Positions 22,006 through 33,173 of a DNA stretch of 64,000 nt are shown in pieces. The stretch spans positions 28,711,230 to 28,775,229 of the forward strand of contig CM048854.1 of NCBI GenBank assembly GCA_026545225.1. The letters run 5' to 3'. The stretch comes from Cornus controversa (Eukaryota; Streptophyta; Magnoliopsida; Cornales; Cornaceae). Both the position numbers and the translations under genes were made by a program. A model generated the notes under the pieces. It saw nothing but the letters and a program-made list of their open reading frames with translations, was not told the origin of the DNA and searched no databases. The number at the start of each line of letters is the position of its first letter. Positions within the stretch are counted from its first letter, which is position 1.

Positions 22006-23790
22006 CCAAAGTTTCATAGCATGACTCATTAATTTAATACCGCAATAATTAGTACAACTTCTATTTTTGTGAATATTATGCATCCTTTATTTTCAAATAT
22101 TAGGAATAAAATACTTTTGTGCTACTCGACAGACATTTTCTTAATTGTTATTATCTTATTATACAATTTTGTTAGTCAACAAGATATGGTATCATCACCT
22201 AAACACTTCCAAACCTCAATAGTAATGCCATATAGTCCTAAAGTCTTTCCTAATTTCATTTTCCTTAATACATTTTTACTTTGGCACTCCTTGATCCTAC
22301 ATAAAAATATGTTAATCGTACCCTAAGTTACTATATTCTTCTGAGCCTAAATTTGATGATTCTCATCTAATAAATTCTCAGAATAACTTTTTAATCTTTC
22401 CTTATTTTCTTCATCTTTAACTAAACCCTTAAATCCTCACTATTGATGCATTTAATATAATTAAAGTCTCTAGTTTTCCCCACTCTTAGTGTAGCAAGTT
22501 TATATATATTCTCTTCTTCCTATCTTTTGTATCTAATTTAAAAAAAAAAAGTTTATATATATTATTCTTCCCATCTTTTGTGTCTAAATTAAAATAAAGT
22601 TCATCACACGCTCTATATTTAGTATCTCTCACTATTTTTTAACTTCCTTAATGACATTTTTTGTATTTTTCAAAGGTTTCTCTATTTCTATTTTTTTGCT
22701 AAACTTTAAAGCATTCTTACTTTGTTGTTACGAAATTTTGAACTTGTTCATTCCACCTCCTAAGTTTCCTTAGATAATGGTCCAATTCCTTTTGATTCTT
22801 CGAGTAGATCTTCTAATACTCTTTTAATATATTCAATCATTCTATTCCACATCAAGTTTGTTTTATCATCTACATTTTGAGAATGTAATGATACTCTGGA
22901 GGTACCTTGAATTTAGGAATCCCACCAATGCAATTTTTTTATTTTCCTGATTTCCTATTATCATGGGAAAACAGTGTTTGTATTGGGTAGGACATTACTC
23001 GGTACCCCAATATTATTAAATAATTTTTCCTACATTTTATGTTACTTCTTTTAGCATCATATTCTTAAATAATTCTATTTTATCAACTCTAAAATTCTAT
23101 TTTATACACTTAATTTTAAATATTATAACATGTCTATCTCTATTTTTAAAATAGGTATTCCCACTTAGTATAAGATTGTATGCCACTGCAAAGTACTCTA
23201 ATATAGTCTCCCCGACATCATTTTTATTTCCAAATTCGTGTTCACCATTTACCATCTCATACCCTCCATAATTTTTTCCTACAAGACCATTAAGGTTCTC
23301 CTCCTATGTCCAATTTTTCTCTTGAATTAATTAATTCATTCATATTCTCACAAAATTGTGCTTTAGTGCATGGGTAATGCTACTCAGGCAAAATATTTAG
23401 GCAGAATTCGTAGGCAAAAATATTTATATCCATTGGATGCATGTGATAGGCCCCACTACATACACTCACCACATGCATCCAATGGATGTAAATGTTTCTG
23501 CCTACGAATTCTGCCTGAAAATTCTGCCTGAGTAGCATTACCCTTAGTGCATTCATCTAGTCCTACTTGGAGTGCATAGACACTAACTATATTAATTATA
23601 TTTTCTCCTAATACAAGTTTTACTAATTTTATCTAATCTTCATTTTTAATAACATCTTCTTTAAATTCTTATCAATGATAATCTTTACTCCATTTCGTCT
23701 ATCTTTTCCGATGTAATAAAATTTATATTCATGTTCTCATTTTGATCATAGTGTCTACTAACTCCATTCCCTTTCTTGTTAATAAAATTT
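22006..23790 (-). mobile_element. RTE LINE, 5' part (endonuclease and start of reverse transcriptase), decayed
   Basis: On the - strand the endonuclease domain is recognisable: NGVKIIIDKNLKED, a VYALQVGLDE motif, then CTKAQFCENMNELIQEKNW and a NLNGLVGK/GYEMVNGEHEFGNKN region. The RT start follows with GITIEVWKCLGDDTISWLTK, LYNKII and GIKLMSHAMKLW at 22006. The same blocks occur in the LINE at 33174-34895. Stops are frequent. A Mutator-type MITE interrupts the endonuclease at 23372-23543. The copy ends at 22006 in the RT domain; the continuation lies at 16457-15180, with about 370 bp of LINE missing between. Confidence 0.82.
23372..23543. mobile_element. Palindromic Mutator-type MITE (family member 3) in LINE endonuclease
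   Basis: The 172-bp element starts GGGTAATGCTACTCAGGCA and ends with the exact complement. The arms continue inward through GGCAGAATTCGTAGGCA and ATCCATTGGATGCATG. A perfect 9-bp TSD, TTAGTGCAT, lies at 23363-23371 and 23544-23552. Removing the element and one TSD copy restores the LINE reading after VGLDE. Confidence 0.92.
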
Positions 23791-24646
23791 ATTTTGAATT
23801 TTTATTTTTGGTAAATACAGTATGAGTGTCTTGTTTTTAGTGAGAATTTGAGTCCAATCTAACTAATAACTCAAAGTTGGCTGTTTTACTCGAATCCATT
23901 TAATATCACTACTTTCAACAACATGACAAAATCATTATATAATGTGTTTTGACGAGAGGGAGAGAGATAGAGAAAAAAAATATTAGGTTTAGTTGGAAAG
24001 GGATGTCCACCATCCTTAATATATACAGATCTACATATGTATATAAAATATAAACACATACCTAAGTTTGTTGTCATTTCAGAGAACATCATATATGTTT
24101 TCAGATGGGATTAGGTATTCAATTTGGCTAAATTAGGTATTCAGTTCAGTTAGATAAGAAGATCAAATTTCTGATCTTATAACCAGTCATCAATCGATCT
24201 CTACAGCATTTGTTTTTCTATATATATGTGATTTAATTAGGGTAAGGTGAAATCAACTGAACAAATTTGAACTGAGGCATAGATTTATAAGACAGTAAAA
24301 ATGTGGTTTTAGTTTCTATAATTAAGTTGATCCTATCTTTTAGGTTTTCCAGATTGTTGTTCTATTAATTTTGTTTGCATAATACACTTTCTAGGTGCTT
24401 ATCTTGTTATATATATACTACAATATAATTTTTAGCAAACTTATCCAATAGTCGCCTTGTCATCATTATTAGTATTATTATTGCTACTACCATCACAACA
24501 ACAACATGGACTGATGGACACAAGTTATGTTTGGCAGCTACTATATACAACAGATGGAAGCCATGTTAACATTCATGCTTGTTTTTTCGAATGGTCATTC
24601 ATGCTTGGTTTCATGATCAGTGACTAATTTAATTGATATCATCTGA

Positions 24647-24905
24647 TGTAATATCTTTTTTTAAAATCACATAAGTTTTTTATACCTTCTTCTAAACCAA
24701 GAAAGACTAAAAAAATTTATTTTATAAATAGGTCTTTATGTATTGTTCACAATATCAATTCAATACATACAATTCTCTTTCTATATTTCTAACATAGTAT
24801 CATAGCCTACCAATATTTAGTAGTCTTTACATTCCGTTGCACCACCGTCGAGGATGGCACTATCAGCTTTATCTTCGGTGAGCAATCGAAGAAAATAACT
24901 TCTGT

Positions 24906-24940
<35 letters not shown>

Positions 24941-25481
24941 CAGATAATAAAAGAAGAAAAATATAACAACTCAACTCAAGTTCAATTAATCGGCTCCCAT
25001 TAGCATTTGTGTATCAAAGTTGTTGATTTCAACGAGCCATTTTTCTGATTTTAAAATCAGTTTTCACTCCAGTAAGCAGTTTTTGGTCTTTCTGTCGCTC
25101 TAATGAGCTACATTTGTATACCGAGTTCGCTCTTTTGCAATTTCTTTGTATGTGTTCACGACTACAGTTGATTACATCAACGAATTACTTTCGCGAGCCG
25201 CATTCAAAATTTTGTCTCCAAACTCAAGTTGGCTTCATATGACTCACCTTGAGTTTGCAGGGGCTGTTAGATTAAATATTTCCTATTATATCTGCTGTTA
25301 GATTATATATCTTTTTCTAAACCACATAAGTTTCTTTTCCCTCTCCTAAACCATTTACGACTATGATTTATTGTCTCCAAGTTTACTTTGTCTCCAAGAT
25401 TATGTGCCTATGTATAAATCTTTATGTATTGTTCATAATATCAATTCAATAAAATACAATTATCTTTTTTTATTTCTAACA
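24647..25481 (+). mobile_element. Small non-autonomous Copia-like LTR element (TRIM-like)
   Basis: A downstream LTR at 25265-25481 begins TGTTAGATTA and ends TTTCTAACA. A shorter upstream copy at about 24647-24794 ends likewise and shares CACATAAGTTT, TTTATGTATTGTTCA and ATATCAATTCAAT. The upstream LTR is followed by TAGTATCATAGCC, a decayed form of the initiator-Met tRNA primer site TGGTATCAGAGC. The downstream LTR is preceded by TTGAGTTTGCAGGGGC, a polypurine tract. The internal 470 bp holds no gene, only a (TA)n run and short non-coding sequence. The upstream LTR has lost part of its 5' end. Confidence 0.7.
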
Positions 25482-26045
25482 AAAACAGTTTTATGTAACT
25501 TTTTTATAGTGCAATTACTTTTTTTTTTTGAACACTTTGATCAAATGTTTTGACTCATGAAGACCCATTATTGATAGAAAGACCTAATAAGAAAAAACTC
25601 ATTAGCTTAAGCTAGTGACCCATACTGTTTTTCGGTCAAATTTCATCATCTAAGACCTCAAAATTGCATTTTTCTGTCTTATAGGATGCCTACTGATTAT
25701 TTCAGAATTTTTGTTCGAGGTCTAAATAAATTCGGATTTGGATGAAATTTAATGTTTAATAGTTTTTGGTGATTAGGTTTCTTGTTAGAAATTTTTTTTT
25801 GAAATTTTGACTTATTTTTAGTGTTAATTTCCTTTTTGTTGATATGTTTCCTTTTGGTATTAGGTTTTCGATCTTATGTCTTTTAAGTTTTCTTTATTAT
25901 ACATATATGTACCGTAGAGGTAGATCATTAATTAATTAATTCGTTTATCAATAATACATCAGATTTATTTGCAACTTGTGTTTGCATTTTGCGTCTTGCA
26001 TTTGCATTCAACCAATTTAGCTTTTGCTCCTTAGTAATCTTGCAG

Positions 26046-26203
26046 TGTAACGTCCCACATTGTCTGAAGAGAATTTTGATAACACTTATATATGTGAACA
26101 CCTCCTCACATATAGACGTATTTTGAATAAAAACGTCAACATCGAGAGAAGAGTGTGAAAACAGACAATATCTACATGATGTAGACGTAGATGGAATATA
26201 ACA
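26046..26203 (+). mobile_element. LTR of a TRIM-like element with decayed primer site
   Basis: The stretch begins TGTAACGTCCCACATTGTC and runs through a TATATATGTGAACACCTCC promoter-like region and GACAATATCTACATGATG to ATAACA. TAATATCAAAGTTA follows at 26207-26220 and looks like a degenerate TGGTATCAGAGC primer site. The opening motif is common to a widespread plant LTR type. No partner LTR was seen, so the copy is solo or truncated. Confidence 0.5.
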
Positions 26204-27521
26204 AATAATATCAAAGTTAATTCAAGAGCGAAAGCGTACACAAATCCATGAGTCAAATGTACGTAATTTTACTTCGACACGAAATCCACGCGAAGGGAAT
26301 GAACTCCAAGTCACAACTACCACCATATTAATGTTGATGGGCTTAAATTAGTAACCAGATCATAGTCAGCAATAGGAATTTCAACTGTACTCAACAACCC
26401 GATGATGCTTCATTTATTAGTGAATAGTAGTAACATCATACACGTGTGTGTACTATACAAAGGAGTACCATTGTCTCAAGTAAAACCACTCATAGTGACT
26501 CAAGTCACTCAACAAACAAAGACAACTTCACTTTCATCAATTTAGCAGAGACCGAAGAGGCCAAATTGAGGTGGGCTGCCACGAAGTGGAGACATTTCTC
26601 CAACTTAAAGGGGGCAAGCAAGAAAAACATGTCAATGATAGTGATGGGTCCAGAAATTTGATCTCTTAGTGGACATTACTGCTCTGCTCTCCAGCTTTCA
26701 GGCTCGATCATGATGTGTTTCTTCTTTTCAACCTCAGAATTTAACTCACTCGCGTTCGGTTTAGGTGTAAATGTTTTTTTTGTCTTAATCTCGTATGAAT
26801 AAAATTGGTGACATAAATTTTCTTTCTTCGATCTTCTCTGCCTACGCGCGTGTAAAACTATCAGTTGAAAGATGTGTTAGGAGTTGAGAATGTGTTAGAA
26901 GTATTAACTTTTTATTTTTTATTTTTTCATTTTTTTTATATTTATTTCTAGGACTACTAGTAAGCAACTAGACATGAGAAGTTTTAGAAACAAGTACAAA
27001 AAATATCTCTCAATAAAGTGATGTCTTTTCTTCCCTGTTGATGGTATTAATATGTGAAGTTTCTTAAAGATGTTAATTACACTTTGTAATGTTACTTATA
27101 TGATATGTGCATGACACAAAGTGACATCTTATGATTGAAACTTCAAATCTTTTTCCTTTTTTTTTTTTTTCTTTTTTCAAATGTTGATACATTGTTTTGG
27201 GCACCATGCAAATGATGAACTGTATGAAAACTGAAATGAAAGCTCATATTCCACTAGCTACACATACTTTTTGAACTTTGAACATAATTTCTATATGGTT
27301 TCATCCACATAATTATTATAGAGTAGTGGATCCACGTGATAAATTGCACGACAGTCAAAACAATCAAAATATCTCTAGATGTTCCATACTGGCTCTATTA
27401 GGGTTAGAAGAACCTCCTCTTTGATTGGAAAAGAAGAAATATATACACACTAATAAAGAATTAAGTCGAATAGATTCTTAGATTAGAGGGATTGATTATA
27501 TATATATATATATATATATAT

Positions 27522-27693
27522 ATGATCTCTTGTTCACTAGTGAACAAAAATTTCATTCACACTAACACGGTAACCATTAGATGTGATTGATATAAAAAAA
27601 GGCAATTATTACAAAAAAACTTAACAATCACGTCCAACGGTTACTGTACTTGGTGTGAATGAATTTCTTACTCACCGATGAACAAGAGATCAT
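27522..27693. mobile_element. MITE with about 40-bp inverted repeats next to (TA)n tracts
   Basis: The left end ATGATCTCTTGTTCA and the right end TGAACAAGAGATCAT are exact complements. Further in, ATTTCATTCACAC pairs with GTGTGAATGAATTTC. Both flanks are (TA)n tracts, so the TSD and superfamily cannot be fixed; TA or TAT would be hidden in the microsatellite. Confidence 0.65.
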
Positions 27694-27695
27694 TA

Positions 27696-27752
<57 letters not shown>

Positions 27753-28033
27753 TTAGATATACTTATCATGATCACGAGTATTGCAGTAGAATTTGAAATA
27801 TTTCACTTTAGAAAGTTTCTAACATGGTATTCGAGACTTTGTCCCGACAAATTCTAGGATATCGTGCAAAGCGTCTCCTACACACATGTTGGTAAAGCTC
27901 TACTTATGTCTCGAACGTAGTCTCTAAAAAATTATTTGCACTCGAGAGGACTAAAATCTGAACACTAGAGTCCAGAAATTTCATCACTAGAACTAATATC
28001 TTGGAGTTAGAAAGTTTCTAATGTTGATAGCAA

Positions 28034-28270
28034 GGAGTCATTAGCACAATGGATAACCTCTCGAGAGGTGAGGGGTTCGAGTCTTCTTGCGAGCAAGCTC
28101 CCAATATTGATAAGCCTCAGGTGTTTTCTGCAAAGCTAAGGGTCCAATTAAATAATGTTCATCTATGAGAAAAAATAATTAAATCAATAATGAGTGAGAC
28201 TTGCTTCTTGAATAAAAAATGGTCCAACCCGATAGACACAACCCACCTGTTGGGTCGAAGAAGACTTTTC
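28034..28270 (+). mobile_element. tRNA-derived SINE-like element
   Basis: Box A TAGCACAATGG (28042-28052) and box B GTTCGAGTC (28075-28083) are spaced as in tRNA genes. The segment cannot form a complete cloverleaf. Downstream tRNA-unrelated sequence continues through CCGATAGACACAACCCACC to about 28270. The 3' limit is a guess because no TSD was identified. Confidence 0.5.
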
Positions 28271-28486
28271 CATAAGAAGTTATAAAAATCATCAGTATCG
28301 CAATAAAGGAATGTGATGGATGTTTTTATTATTATTCTCTCAGTTTTTTATATGGAATGTCAATCTACTGAAGGGTAATACGAAATTAGACCTGAAAAGG
28401 ACCAATTGTCAAGTACTACCCAGCCGTTAGCGTAACCCAATTTTGCCAAATTATAACCAACTTGTATTTGTCGTCCACTTAACCAT

Positions 28487-28521
<35 letters not shown>

Positions 28522-28531
28522 GAATTCTTTC

Positions 28532-28640
28532 TAATCAAGTTAGGGTTGTGTCCAAAATAATACACTACAGCTAGGCTTGTGGATAATCAAGTTAGGGTTG
28601 TGTCCAAAATAATACAATACAGCTAGGCTTGTGAATAATG
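28532..28640. repeat. 52-bp tandem repeat, two copies
   Basis: TAATCAAGTTAGGGTTGTG starts a 52-bp unit at 28532 and again at 28584, with two or three differences. A (TA)n microsatellite lies on each side, at about 28490-28516 and 28659-28694. Confidence 0.8.
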
Positions 28641-28653
28641 AAAAATTATTGAA

Positions 28654-28696
<43 letters not shown>

Positions 28697-28981
28697 GACT
28701 GATTATTAGTCGACGATTACATTCTCAATACTCGAGGTACCGAATAATTTCTCGTGGACGGTGTTTGTCATATCAAACTCTATCGATATTGTCAAATTGA
28801 ACTCATTTTCCACCACTATTTAAAAGTGCAAGAAGTCAAACGGTGTAATGCGTGAAATTTGTTTTTTTGGATTTAAATTAGGCAGATGTGGAATTTTTAG
28901 TCATGGTTCATATCATTCTAGAAAAGTACATGAAAAGAATAGACAAACAAATTAACGAAATAACAATAGAATTTTGGTTAA

Positions 28982-29226
28982 GAGTAATGCTATCACGAGA
29001 GCTCCTATCGTGAGCTCTCTTTATTTAACTATTAAATTAAAAAGTTATTAAATGACTCATTTGACTTTTTACATAATTTAAAAAATTATTTAACTACTTA
29101 ATTAAAAAATTTATTAAATCACTCATTTGACCTTTCATGTATCTCAAAAAATTGTCTTAATCTAGCAATTAAATATGAAGACCTCGTGACTCTTGTCACG
29201 AGAAAGTATTTTTGATAGAATTAGTC
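28982..29226. mobile_element. Mutator-type MITE (family member 4), diverged
   Basis: The left end GAGTAATGCTATCACGAG matches the termini of the elements at 2217, 3838 and 23372. The right end TGATAGAATTAGTC is its complement with two changes. Flanking 9-bp repeats are TTTGGTTAA (28973-28981) and TTTAGTTAA (29227-29235), one mismatch. The interior is AT-rich, with an internal duplication around TTAAATGACTCATTTGAC. Confidence 0.7.
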
Positions 29227-29387
29227 TTTAGTTAATATGTTAACTATAGTGAATTTGAGACATTCTTTGTCAAACATGCTCTTTATTTAGTTCCTACAAT
29301 TCAAGATATGAAAGAACAACTTTGCTTTATTCCTAACAGGTGGCCTCAAAATATTGAAGTTTCTAAAACTAGTTGCATGTCCCCCCC

Positions 29388-29418
<31 letters not shown>

Positions 29419-29465
29419 TTTTCTCTCACCCCTCATTGTAGCACAAATGGGTGATAATTGAGAAG

Positions 29466-29557
29466 AGAGAGAGATGGTTGTATCTATTTCATGGCCCAAA
29501 GAATGAGAGATAGAGAGAGAGAGATAGAGATGGCTGTATCTATTTCATGGCCCAAAG

Positions 29558-29608
<51 letters not shown>

Positions 29609-29672
29609 TGTATCTATTTCATGGCCAGAGAGAGAGAGAGAGATGGTTGTATCTATTTCATGGCCCAAAGCA
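29466..29672. repeat. (GA)n microsatellite with an embedded 27-30-bp repeat, four copies
   Basis: A unit GATGGYTGTATCTATTTCAT followed by GGCCC-AAAG occurs four times, near 29473, 29530, 29603 and 29642, separated by (GA)n runs of different lengths. The ORF through this block is repeat translation, not a gene. Confidence 0.85.
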
Positions 29673-29699
29673 TCTGGGACCATTCATTGAATAGTGTGT

Positions 29700-31940
29700 T
29701 GATATCTTTGAGGATCATTGACTCCAGGAAAACATAATGAAAGGGAAGGATCAAACAAGGCCTTCCATTTGCTGCAGATATTATATGGGAAGATGTTAAA
29801 TGTGTATATCTTCATCTTCAACTAACTTTCTCAATTGTATATAAATGCAAAACCAAGAGAAAATGGACTCTACTACAATAAAGATTCCCTAAGCTCACAA
29901 AAACCTGTATATCTAAAACACGAGTGTTTGGAGACCTACTAAGGGCATCGGTTGTGATCCGGATGTGGCAGCTCGTGGAGCTAGCCACAATTGCCGGTGT
30001 GGACTCGTCGCATAACAAACACACGTTTGTTTTTAACAAGCTCATCTCCGACTCGCAACACACGAGTCCCATTTTATTTATTTTTGAGTTACAATAATTA
30101 TTTATCCCATTTTGTTGCAATTAAAAAAATAATAATATTAAAAGTGGTCAGTCTAGCCAGCGCCATACCTGCTAGCTAGGTTGACCACTTTAGTGGCTAG
30201 CTACGTTAACTTAATGAACTGACGTGACGTGACTCTTCATATTTCAAAAGTGGTCATCTGGATAGATAATCATTACACCGGATGATCCAAAATTACTGTA
30301 AATGTATTTCAAAATTTATAATTATGACAATTATCCGCATTTTGTTGTCAAATATATTATCTTGAGCAACTTTTTATATTTAATAATTATTTGAGCTCAT
30401 GAATGCTTGTGTCTATCCGAAAATCAAATTCCAATTTGATGGGTTGTAATTTATTTGGGATTGTATTGATTGCATATGTTTAGCCAAGTCTTCAAATTGA
30501 ATATATCAAATATATAACACAAGAAAAACAGATAGACTTATAACTACAGATGTGAGCTTTCCCATTGAAATCAAGCCATGAATTCAACCTGTTTCACATG
30601 TACTTCACTCTACACAAGAGTGCACCGACACCGACACCGACATGGGTATTCTAATGGATAAGAATGTGTGGATTAAGTTATTAAATCCACATTTGCCACA
30701 TATGTCAATTATCAATTTTAATATTATATAAGTTTTCAATCTTATATGTTAACTCATACTTTTGTTAACAAAATATTAGAGTAAATTTAAAGTCAATTTT
30801 GGGCGGGCCAAACCGAACCCAACCAGTGTTTTTCCACATTCTTGAGCAACCATTCTACATATATTTCCTTCATTCGAATAAGGATTGAAGCTCCTTTTAA
30901 ACCGATAACTTCAGTTTATTTGTTGTTGGATATGTTTCTACGTAGGACTCATGATTTCCACTCAAAACGTATTAGGGACACAAAAGTTCTTCGACAGATG
31001 TTTTAGACCTAAATTATCGACTAAAGAACTCGTCTCTGGTTAACCCGTAAAAGAGCGTGCCTCGAACCCAAAACTTGATGGTGTGGGCTGTTTATAAACC
31101 ATTATTGGACATCAAATACATGTTTTGTTGGCCCAATTGTTATTCCCATATGAAGGCCCACGTGATAGAGAGAATTATTGGTTAGTGAGATAATCTCTCT
31201 CTATCTGCAAAATCGGCTCTCTACTACAAGATTTGAAAGAGATTAGATGTACACAACATTACCTGTCACTACAAGATTTGAAAGGGATTAGATGTACACA
31301 ACATTACCTTCCACACGCGAAAAGCTGTTTTGTTGATTCGAACCGTGACCTCCATTAATACAAACAATTACTCTCAATTGTCTTCCTTTTCATAAGGAGG
31401 CCCAAGGCATGAGCCACCCTATTGCCAGCTCCTGAAGTCCACTGCACAATTGAAGTCAATGATTAAGCAAAATCATAGATCCTAGAGGTCATGCGCTTCA
31501 ATTACTAAAAGAAAATTTACTACACAACAATCATTATTCTAAATCAAAACTGTATAGATTAGCCTAATAAATTTTTAGCAATGATAGCCATCATCACAGC
31601 TTTTTAGTAAAATCCAGGCAAAATTCATTGTGAACTCATCTAATGTCTTACAATATGATTTCATAGTGAACCCTTTTATCAGTTTACTTCAGTTCTAACA
31701 ATTCCATTTTGTCATTAAAAATCAAACACAAATATCAAACGGTCAAACACTGATGAAAAAAAATTGAAAATCGATGGTGATACTATCAAATTTAAATTCA
31801 TGTGGTTTCTTTGGTCAAATTCAAAATTTCAGGCCACCGGAAACAGAGCTTGGAGTCGCAAAATCTATGTCTATTATTCTTTGTATTCATTGTTCGTTTG
31901 ATGCATTAAAGCTTAAAGGATTGTGTTGGAAATCCTAGTT
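29700..31940. other. Non-coding stretch with a 45-bp tandem duplication and a hairpin
   Basis: No gene is supported. At 31223-31309 a unit starting ACTACAAGATTTGAAAG is present twice with a 45-bp period. At about 30139-30195 AAAGTGGTCA and TGACCACTTT face each other across a CTAGC-rich loop, forming a hairpin. A short - strand segment at about 31440-31385 could encode GAGNRVAHALGLLM, reminiscent of the end of plant RNase H-like domains, but it is too short to call. Confidence 0.4.
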
Positions 31941-31945
31941 TTGAT

Positions 31946-32416
31946 TAGGGATGACAGTTTCCCCCGCCCCGTCGAGTACCCACCCTGCTCCGCCCCGTTT
32001 AAAACTCGTTTTCGAAACCGTTTAAAGAAACGGGGTGGGGATGGGATTAGAGAAAATAACTCGCGTTTAAAAGGGGCGGGGACGGGGGTAAGACCCTACC
32101 CCGATGGGTACCCGTCCCGTTTAAGTATATATATATTTATACTTATATATATAATATATACAAAAAATATTAATATTATATATATCATACAACTATACAA
32201 GTTTATTATATCAGTAATGGATGACTCAATATTATCCATTATGTTGCAAATACCTAAATGTGTGTTTTTGGTGTATATGTATCAAAATATCAGATTTATT
32301 ATTATAAAAAATTTTGCATTAAAAAATATATATATATAACCGGGGCGGGGCAGGGAAAGTTAAACGGTTTCGGTTATGGGGAAGGCAAAACCCGCCTCGC
32401 CCCGTTGCGATCCCTA
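31946..32416. mobile_element. hAT-type non-autonomous element with GC-rich subterminal blocks
   Basis: The element begins TAGGGATGACA and ends TGCGATCCCTA. A perfect 8-bp TSD, GTTTTGAT, lies at 31938-31945 and 32417-32424. The ends carry strings of CCCCGCCCCGT and GGGGCGGGG that are complementary across the element, around an AT-rich centre. The 471-bp body has no transposase; the long ORF at 31923-32339 is not protein-like. Confidence 0.85.
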
Positions 32417-32424
32417 GTTTTGAT

Positions 32425-33159
32425 GCATTAAACAGCCTTTGGTAGTCTTTTTCTGACATCCAGTAGAGGTAGAAAATATCTACCAACATAATTCCTCATG
32501 AAGAGTCATTCACAATGCTTGGGATAACGACGTTTTTCAAACTACAAGTCAAGTTGATGTCCCAGTTCTATAATCTAGATATCTCACATTATCTCTTTAG
32601 AAATTTTGTAGTAAACTTCTGTTTATATCACATGAAATAACCGAATGCATAGAAGAAAAAACAGAACGAGGCAAGGAACACAAAAATTATTATAAAGAAG
32701 TAACAATATTAAGATCGGACAATCAAAATTTCTAATCCGAGTTTTCCAATTATTGAAGCAATGAGTAAGAGGGTGTTAAAAATCATAAGCAAAATTCTGC
32801 AGCTTTCAGAATTCAATCAAAGGAAACTTGGCTACTTGTTAAATTTTGACACAATCGTGTGATGCCAACTGTCACACAGACACTTCTAAAGAAACAAATT
32901 CGACTGTTGAGTGTGTGAATAAGAGACTTTGTTTCAGATGCCATACAGAAATTTCTGGACAAATTTAATTGAAGTAACGTAATGACTTCTCGTTAAATGA
33001 TAGAGAATGTTGAACTTAAACCCCTGCACCGTCCATGGAAGGCAGAGAATATTACCACTCAACTTAATGCTTTGTGGTATGTCAGAAAGAAATGTTAGCA
33101 CAATTAAAATTTAGAACTACCAAAAAAGTCATATAAGCAAGATCACTTTGTGTAGATTT
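32425..33159. other. Non-coding AT-rich DNA
   Basis: No open frame, repeat or RNA gene could be supported between the hAT-type element and the LINE. Confidence 0.5.
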
Positions 33160-33173
33160 AGTTGCTGATGAGA

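Noticed and set aside
22880..23015. Possible MITE in the LINE endonuclease/RT region, with GGTACC near both edges
   Set aside because: The inverted ends are weak and no TSD could be read.
26446..26661. 71-aa + strand ORF with TEEAKLRWAATKW
   Set aside because: It faintly recalls the N-terminal region of ABCG transporters, but there is no signature motif, no continuation and no splice sites joining it to one.
28034..28110. Possible tRNA gene on the + strand
   Set aside because: Promoter boxes are present but the arms do not pair as a tRNA.
29458..29694. 78-aa + strand ORF rich in RERERE
   Set aside because: Translation of the (GA)n microsatellite and its embedded repeat.
29818..30120. 100-aa - strand ORF
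   Set aside because: No recognisable domain, in a non-coding repeat-rich setting with overlapping frames on the other strand.
31923..32339. 138-aa + strand ORF
   Set aside because: It lies inside the hAT-type element and is a translation of GC-rich subterminal repeats and (TA)n sequence.
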